From contig BSDZ01000103.1 of the NCBI GenBank assembly GCA_030268105.1, positions 727,501 to 791,500 on the forward strand: a stretch of DNA of 64,000 bases, in the 5' to 3' direction. The stretch is from Volvox africanus. Lineage: Eukaryota; Chlorophyta; Chlorophyceae; Chlamydomonadales; Volvocaceae. This document shows, in pieces, positions 57,546-64,000 of the stretch (position 1 is the stretch's first letter; every line of letters starts with the position of its first letter). A program made the position numbers and the translations under genes. The notes beneath the pieces are model-generated. The model saw only the letters and a list, made by a program, of their open reading frames with translations. It was not told the origin of the DNA and did no database searches.

Positions 57546-58790
57546 ATGTGGCAGCAGCAACACGCGGCAATGCAAAACCACCACATAAAAGTATTCTGGC
57601 AATGCGTCATAAGTTTGTTTGCCATGATAAAATTAACATAACTATTTCACGACTTACCTTGGCGAGTTACTTTGGCGACTTACCTCGGCATAAAGGATCG
57701 TCAAAAGAGCGAAAAGAGTGAGGATTCCAAGATCACCAGAGGCAAAGCTTGGGCTGATAATACGGTGAAGGCGAATCCGTGAAAAAACTTTTCATCCATT
57801 GATAACCTGTAAAGAACAAACATCTGTTAGGAATGCAGTTATGTGGACTTGCACTATGTTTCCCGCAATGCTTACCTTTAACATGCACGTCAGTACTGAT
57901 GTTGACAATCCTTTTTCGTAAGGATCCAACAATAGCTGAGTCCTATGATTAACAACCAAAGAAGTACGTTTCCATAAAATTTGCAGGCTATGATAGCGGA
58001 TGATTGCTGTTAGATTCAGATTAACTTTCCACTTACATTGTAAGGATATTTCTTGTTGACCTGTTAGCAGGCCATGAAACAAAACAAAAGATCGAAGTAA
58101 CCTATATAAATCACTCGAAAATTGCTTTAAATAGCTTTGAACTTGACAAATCAGAAATCAAATCATTTTCCTCACAACGACATAAATTCCCAGGGGTCTC
58201 ACATGGCTAGCTCTCCTTACAATAGGAAAATATGTACCGCTGAGATTAATTATGTACGGCGAAAACTAAAAAAACTAAAAGATATTAAATACGATATTAA
58301 CCATTACTACTACTAGGCTAGCTAAATAAAGCGGTAACAAATAGCAATCAGGGGACAGTATGCATCTGCATAAGGCAATTCTACATTAACAACAATGCAA
58401 CAAAGTACTAGGTTAGTAAGATAATCATTGCATAAACGCATGTGACATGCAGATAGCTAGCCCTCTGCTAGCAAGTAGCTGGCCATCAAAGTATTCACTT
58501 TATCCTGGATTCGAAAATGGGATTTACATTTCAAAGCTATTGTGTATTACCTTCATAGATATAGTATTATAAAATATACATTTATATAATACTCTGCTAC
58601 ATTCGCCATAGTCAAGTTGCATGTGCAGGTGAGAGACAAAATAACCAAGCAGAACGTAACTGCGATTTCTGGCATAGATAAGCATGCAGGGCATTACAAT
58701 ACAAGGCGAGGCAACGTTTCCTCCTTTTGGGGGCGGAGCCCCAGTGTGAAGCACCTCAGGGAGCCCTGCCCTATAGGATTGCCCGTTGTT
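57546..58790. other. Intergenic DNA, no gene supported
   Basis: The stretch is AT-rich with short open frames on both strands (for example 57792-58082 and 58524-58817, both minus) that show no motif. The right end has a GGGGGCGGAGCCCCAGTGTG segment resembling the interior of the MITE-like family. Confidence 0.5.
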
Positions 58791-58792
58791 GT

Positions 58793-58885
58793 ATCTCTGT
58801 TGTGTCCACCTAAGCAAAGGCCCAATCGGAAGATGACCATATACGGTCCATCCTGGAAACTACCCTATATAGCCCAGGATGCTAC
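58793..58885 (+). repeat. Dispersed short repeat R1 (forward, diverged)
   Basis: It has the CAAAGGCCCAATCGGAAGATG core with a more diverged end (TATAGCCCAGGATGCTAC). Confidence 0.8.
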
Positions 58886-59176
58886 ACCCATGTCTTCAGT
58901 GTGTATGTGTGTCAGTCTGTAACGACTAAACAAGTTTCTTTTCATATCTATAAATCAATAGTTATAGCCGTAAATTTTATATGCCATCGTATCTCGTCTG
59001 TAGGTAACAAAACTTGTTTGAGCAGGATCAGGTTTGGCAAGGTTGTTATCGACGCTTTACCAGCCATATTTGCTTCTTAGAAGTACCGCGTTTCACAATA
59101 TTTCAATATGGGCCTACGAAGATTGACAATTCAACCATTACATTTGACGACCATCTTTCCGCGGTATGAAAAGGAC

Positions 59177-60295
59177 AATCACTCTGGGAAAACGGGGGGG
59201 TCCGGCTTCCATAAAATCCAGCGTCCTTTTCCATAAAGTGGCCTCCATATTATTTTGATATGGAATCCATAATCCTGCCACCAGGTTATGGAAGGTATTT
59301 TATGGAAGGCATTTTATGGAATGGAAACGGCATTATATGGAAAGTTACAATGGCTGGCATGGAGGGCACAAAAGGAAGCGTCCATTTCGCATGCAAAATA
59401 CGGCGATTATTCAGTACTGTCATTAGCTTCATGTCCTATTATTATTCGGCCAACCAATTATATGCATGATATGTAGATAGGGTATCTCTGGCCACCTATC
59501 TACGTACCTAAAACGTGCTGTCACGGGAAGCAACGCCCCTCTGGTACCCCGGCGTGAGGACCTCAGTACCGGTTGATGTGCATTGCCCCCACTGCTTCCC
59601 GTGCCACTTGAGACCCCCGATGATGGTGCCATATCGCCGCTACTTGCAGAGGTGTCCCCACTTGCCGCCTCCCCCTACCACGCGCTCGGCCACCACTTTC
59701 CCTGATCGTCTTGACCAACAAATGTGCAAATCGTCGCGCCATAGGTTGTCCAGCATATGGAAACCAAATTCGAAAGGCCTTTAACATGAAAATGCTATAG
59801 AAACTCGGATTCCTCGCGAAGTTATCGCCAGCCCGTTCCATCTTGGTGTCGGTGTCGCTGTAACTCATAAATAACCAGAAAATTTCCTCCGTGCTTCCGA
59901 TTAAGCCCACAAAAAGCAACCAAGGCTTGATTGCTGAGCTCCTCCTTAGCGTCGTCTTCTTTGAATACGCGCGGCTAACATGCGCATTTGCCGGCAGATT
60001 GCCTTGGGCGGCGACCTCGAAATTATAGCCAGTCCATCTCCTTGGAAAAGATCGTTATGATATCTGAACTGTTTGGCCCAACCTCGATTATTAACCACGG
60101 TTCTGGCGCGTTCGCCCAAAGCCGTCGCCATCGCCATCACAAACTCCAAACAAAAGTTGATGTCCTCCATGTCGCATATTACCTCTATACGACCTTGGGT
60201 TCGGTTCCTTATAAGCAAGTCTTGAGCATCAGCCATGATTGTTGCCGGCTGCCCAAAGTTGCCATCATTGGTTCACGGCGCACTTCCGGCGATCA
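59177..60295. other. Copy B-specific segment with unassigned minus-strand ORFs
   Basis: The sequence is absent from block 2 copy A. The left part (59180-59350) has many TTATGGAA and TTCCATAA motifs in both orientations, possibly the end of a foldback element. On the minus strand, frames 60236-59946 (96 residues, MADAQDLLIRNRTQG start) and 59919-59563 (118 residues, GSTEEIFWLFMSYSDTD) lie in series and could be exons of a captured or transposon gene. No family was recognised. Confidence 0.4.
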
Positions 60296-60489
60296 CAATC
60301 TCCATTGTCGCAGCCCGCCGTCCAACCCTTGCCGCTTGCACATGAAATGATAAAGAATCATAGCTTACGAAATTGTATTTAACCTGAGCTGGCTAGCTGA
60401 TTAGTCTCAACCAATGGCGCGCACGAGTGACACATCACGGCACGGGTGCAAACGCAGACAGGAATGTGGTGTGGCGTGCGTGAACGTGA

Positions 60490-60690
60490 ACGAGAACATG
60501 GGGGAAGGGGGATAGAAGGCACAGGTGGGGGACAGGGGATGCAGACCGGGGACGAGGGACGGTGGACAGGGGATGGTGGACGGGGGTCGGGGGACGGGGA
60601 ACAAGGACGTTGGCGTGGACGGAGGACGAGGGATGGAGGACGCACATCCCCCATGCAAAAGGGGGGACGCGGGAGGGGGACGGGGGACAC
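60490..60690 (+). repeat. G-rich minisatellite-like tract, copy B
   Basis: This is the counterpart of 10688-10870, with GGGGGACGGGG units and an extra GGGATGGTGGACGGG stretch near 60560. Confidence 0.8.
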
Positions 60691-60707
60691 TGGTGTTGTA
60701 TCTCTGT

Positions 60708-60783
60708 TGTGTCCGCCTAAGCAAAGGCCCAATCGGAAGATGACCGTCCGCGGTCCATCCTGTAGATACCCCAGGATACTACA
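60708..60783 (+). repeat. Dispersed short repeat R1 (forward), block 2 copy B
   Basis: This is the counterpart of 10872-10965, following the G-rich tract in the same way. Confidence 0.85.
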
Positions 60784-61017
60784 GCAGGACGGACGGGGGA
60801 TGTAGTAGTCGTATATGTACGGCCCACACACCAGCACAATATCAAGGTGCACAATCTCGAAGCTGTACCCAAGCTATTCTAATGTGAATGGATTTCCGTC
60901 ACTTAGACGATAGAAGCTAAGAAATTATACGAGACCCCTTGAATGCCTTGGAACTCCAGACCTCCGCTCTTGCTTCTCCATTTGTAACGTTAATTTATGC
61001 ACTCTACCCTGTTATAG

Positions 61018-64000
61018 GAGCATTTCAAGCACCTGAACGTGGTCTCGATGACGAATATTCAAATCTTGAGGATACTGAAGGCCGTATGTACGGTGACTTG
61101 CCAACGGAGTCTATTGAGCATGTCCTAAATGGAATTGAGAGTCTTGATGATATTGTGCTCCGAAGATTTATGATTGGGACATATCCGGCCCCATCCGGAT
61201 CCCAATTGGCGCCGGATTTTCCACGGTCAACACCACCACCCTTTCCATCACCAGCTGATCGGGACAGCCCAAAACAGCCCGACTACCCTTTACCAGCTGA
61301 ACCAGGTAATTCCTCAAGTGAACCACCATTAACACCATCAGAGCCAGGCAATATACATCCTTCACAGCCTAATGAGTTTGAGCACCCCCCACCAATTGAT
61401 CTCAAGTACACACCCCCACCTGAGGAAGAACCTCCCAAAGACTCTCAAGACCCACCAGAGCCCGGACCGCCTACTGAGTATCCAGCTCATCCTGAGTATC
61501 CATTACGTCCAGATACATCATCATCCCCTTCACAACCCGACTACCCTTTACCAGCTGAGCCGGGCAGCCCATCACCTAAACCTCTCTCACCATCATTACC
61601 AGCGAGCCCATCACCTCCTAAACCTCTCTCACCATCACTGCCAGCGAGCCCATCACCTCCACCGATCTCAGTGCAAGCCTACCCATCACAACCTAAACCC
61701 TTTTCGTCCATGCCAGACAAACCGTCAGTACCTCAACCTCCATCCCAATTGAAACCGGGATATCCATCGCTGCCTCAGCCCCCAGCAGAAGTTGAAGAGC
61801 CATCATTGCCTCCATCGCCTATCACACATCCATCAACACCAAGACCCCCATCACCAACGCTGCCAGCCTTTCCTTCTCCATTTCAGCCAGCCAAACCATC
61901 CCCACCTCAGCCTGGCACCCCATTGCGGCCTCGGCCCCCATCACCATTAGCGCCGGGCAATCCGTTGCCGCCTCAACCCTTCTTGCCACCCCAGCCGGGA
62001 AACCCGCCATCTCCCCAGCCTCCAGTCCTATCCCCAGCTGAGCCAGGATCACCATCCATGTTGCAACCCCGATTTCCACCAAGTCCAACTGTTCCTGGGC
62101 CGAGGTCGCCACCATCCTTCCCAGGGCCCAGCGGACACAGGCCTCTGCAGCCAACAGAGTATGAACCTCCCCCAGAAATAGATTCTGAGTCCCCTCCTCC
62201 CCTTGACTTCGGACCTCCACCAGAAGCTGAAGAGCCATCATTGCCTCCATCGCCTATCACACATCCATCAACACCAAGACCCCCATCACCAACACTGCCA
62301 GCCTTTCCTTCTCCATTTCAGCCAGCCAAACCATCCCCACCTCAGCCTGGCACCCCATTGCGGCCTCGGCCCCCATCGCCATCAGCGCCAGGCAATCCGT
62401 TGCCGCCTCAACCCTTCTTGCCACCCCAGCCGGGAAACCCGCCATCTCCCCAGCCTCCAGTCCTATCCCCAGCTGAGCCAGGATCACCATCCATGTTGCA
62501 ACCCCGATTTCCACCAAGTCCAACTGTTCCTGGGCCGAGGTCGCCACCATCCTTCCCAGGGCCCAGCGGACACAGGCCTCTGCAGCCAACAGAGTATGAA
62601 CCTCCCCCAGAAATAGATTCTGAGTCCCCTCCTCCCCTTGACTTCGGACCTCCACCAGAAGCTGAAGAGCCATCATTGCCTCCATCGCCTATCACACATC
62701 CATCAACACCAAGACCCCCATCACCAACACTGCCAGCCTTTCCTTCTCCATTTCAGCCAGCCAAACCATCCCCACCTCAGCCTGGCACCCCATTGCGGCC
62801 TCGGCCCCCATCACCATCAGCGCCGGGCAATCCGTTGCCGCCTCAACCCTTCTTGCCACCCCAGCCGGGAAACCCGCCATCTCCCCAGCCTCCAGTCCTA
62901 TCCCCAGCTGAGCCAGGATCACCATCCATGTTGCAACCCCGATTTCCACCAAGTCCAACTGTTCCTGGGCCGAGGTCGCCACCATCCTTCCCAGGGCCCA
63001 GCGGACACAGGCCTCTGCAGCCAACAGAGTATGAACCTCCCCCAGAAATAGATTCTGAGTCCCCTCCTCCCCTTGACTTCGGACCTCCACCAGAAGCTGA
63101 AGAGCCATCATTGCCTCCATCGCCTATCACACATCCATCAACACCAAGACCCCCATCACCAACACTGCCAGCCTTTCCTTCTCCATTTCAGCCAGCCAAA
63201 CCATCCCCACCTCAGCCTGGCACCCCATTGCGGCCTCGGCCCCCATCACCATCAGCGCCGGGCAATCCGTTGCCGCCTCAACCCTTCTTGCCACCCCAGC
63301 CGGGAAACCCGCCATCTCCCCAGCCTCCAGTCCTATCCCCAGCTGAGCCAGGATCACCATCCATGTTGCAACCCCGATTTCCACCAAGTCCAACTGTTCC
63401 TGGGCCGAGGTCGCCACCATCCTTCCCAGGGCCCAGCGGACACAGGCCTCTGCAGCCAACAGAGTTTGAACCTCCCCCAGAAATAGATTCTGAGTCCCCT
63501 CCTCCCCTTGACTTCGGACCTCCACCAGAAGCTGAAGAGCCATCATTGCCTCCATCGCCTATCACACATCCATCAACACCAAGACCCCCATCACCAACAC
63601 TGCCAGCCTTTCCTTCTCCATTTCAGCCAGCCAAACCATCCCCACCTCAGCCTGGCACCCCATTGCGGCCTCGGCCCCCATCACCATCAGCGCCGGGCAA
63701 TCCGTTGCCGCCTCAACCCTTCTTGCCACCCCAGCCACCTTCCCAGCCTCCAGTCCTATCCCCACCTGAGTATGGCATCCCATTACACCCTGGATCGCCA
63801 TCACCACCAGTATCAGGCAATCCATCTCCGCCTCAGCCTATATCACCATTGAAACCAGGCAACCAGCCACCACCCAAGCCTACATCAATTTATGAGCCAG
63901 GCAAACTATTGTTGCCACCGTCTCCATCACCTTTTCGGCCAGGCGAAAATATTTACCCTGTACCTGTTTTACCAAAGGTGCCAGGCAGTCCGCCCCCGCC
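61018..64000 (+). CDS. Proline-rich (HRGP-like) extracellular matrix protein, copy B (3' partial, open to window end)
   Basis: An exon beginning after CCCTGTTATAG at 61017 reads without a stop to the window edge, about 994 codons. The first 60 residues are acidic (APERGLDDEYSN, ESIEHVLNGIESLDDIV). The rest is Pro/Ser-rich with PPSP, SPSLPASPSPP and PPQPGNPPSPQPP motifs typical of hydroxyproline-rich wall glycoproteins. Residues from about 257 lie in four complete 145-residue tandem repeats and a partial fifth. Upstream exons, including any signal peptide, were not identified. Secretion into the extracellular matrix is inferred from composition. HRGP-psi at 11194-13166 is its decayed paralogue and suggests that about 470 more codons follow beyond the window. 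Confidence 0.8.
61786..63736 (+). repeat. 435-bp in-frame tandem repeat array (145 aa period)
   Basis: Four complete units start at 61786, 62221, 62656 and 63091, and a partial fifth at 63526 ends at 63736. Units differ by only a few substitutions, such as TAT to TTT near 63463 and variants near 62377. The period is divisible by three, so the protein repeats exactly. A unit runs from EAEEPSLPPSPITHPS through QPAKPSPPQPGTPLRPRPP and PSMLQPRFPPSPTVPGPRSP to EIDSESPPPLDFGPPP. Confidence 0.97.

Larger units (their letters stand above)
58921..64000 (+). repeat. Segmental duplication block 2, copy B (continues off the right edge)
   Basis: This is the counterpart of 10116-13370. It starts at TAACGACTAAACAAGTTTC. 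The equivalent point in copy A is the base after the truncated copia LTR. The middle 59177-60295 is not shared with copy A. Confidence 0.85.

Noticed and set aside
61822..63555. Minus-strand 142-aa frames repeated every 435 bp
   Set aside because: They are antisense reflections of the tandem repeat; the plus-strand frame is continuous for about 994 codons.

Overview
The window looks like nuclear DNA of a volvocine green alga, most likely a Volvox-type colonial species. The reasons are intron-rich genes for extracellular-matrix proteins, an M11 (gametolysin-type) metalloproteinase carrying the QExxHxxGxxH variant known from Volvox VMP proteins and fused to a long proline-rich rod, other proline-rich cell-wall proteins, TTTTAGGG-type telomere-like repeats, and many retrotransposons. 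All comparisons were made by eye and no database search was run. Exon borders come from GT/AG sites, reading-phase agreement and comparison between duplicated copies.

Layout, left to right. 1-8888 carries the 3' two thirds of a VMP-like gene (VMP-A; its 5' exons lie off the left edge). 8889-10115 is a 5'-truncated Ty1/copia element with its 3' LTR. 10116-13370 holds a decayed proline-rich glycoprotein gene (HRGP-psi). 13389-20859 is a full-length Ty3/gypsy chromovirus with 824-bp LTRs and the target duplication ATTAT. 23402-33750 is a second, apparently complete VMP gene (VMP-B, 12 proposed exons, 874 aa). Its part from 26529 to 35024 is a near-identical copy of 1-8888, introns included. 39349-56368 is a secreted-protein gene of unrecognised family. 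Its proposed second intron is about 15.8 kb long and holds two complete copia elements in opposite orientations (40802-45545, broken by three nonsense mutations; 49674-54416, intact with identical LTRs). 58921-64000 is a second copy of the 10116-13370 block. Its proline-rich gene (HRGP-B) is open to the window edge and contains a 435-bp in-frame tandem array that is almost entirely missing from HRGP-psi.

The theme is a cluster of extracellular-matrix genes (two VMPs, two HRGPs, one secreted protein) that is expanding by segmental duplication and being reshaped by mobile elements. In VMP family biology such enzymes remodel the glycoprotein matrix. That both VMP copies and HRGP-B are expressed here is inference. 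Several short dispersed elements and satellite-like sequences occupy the introns and intergenic DNA. No tRNA, rRNA, CRISPR array or prokaryotic operon was seen.
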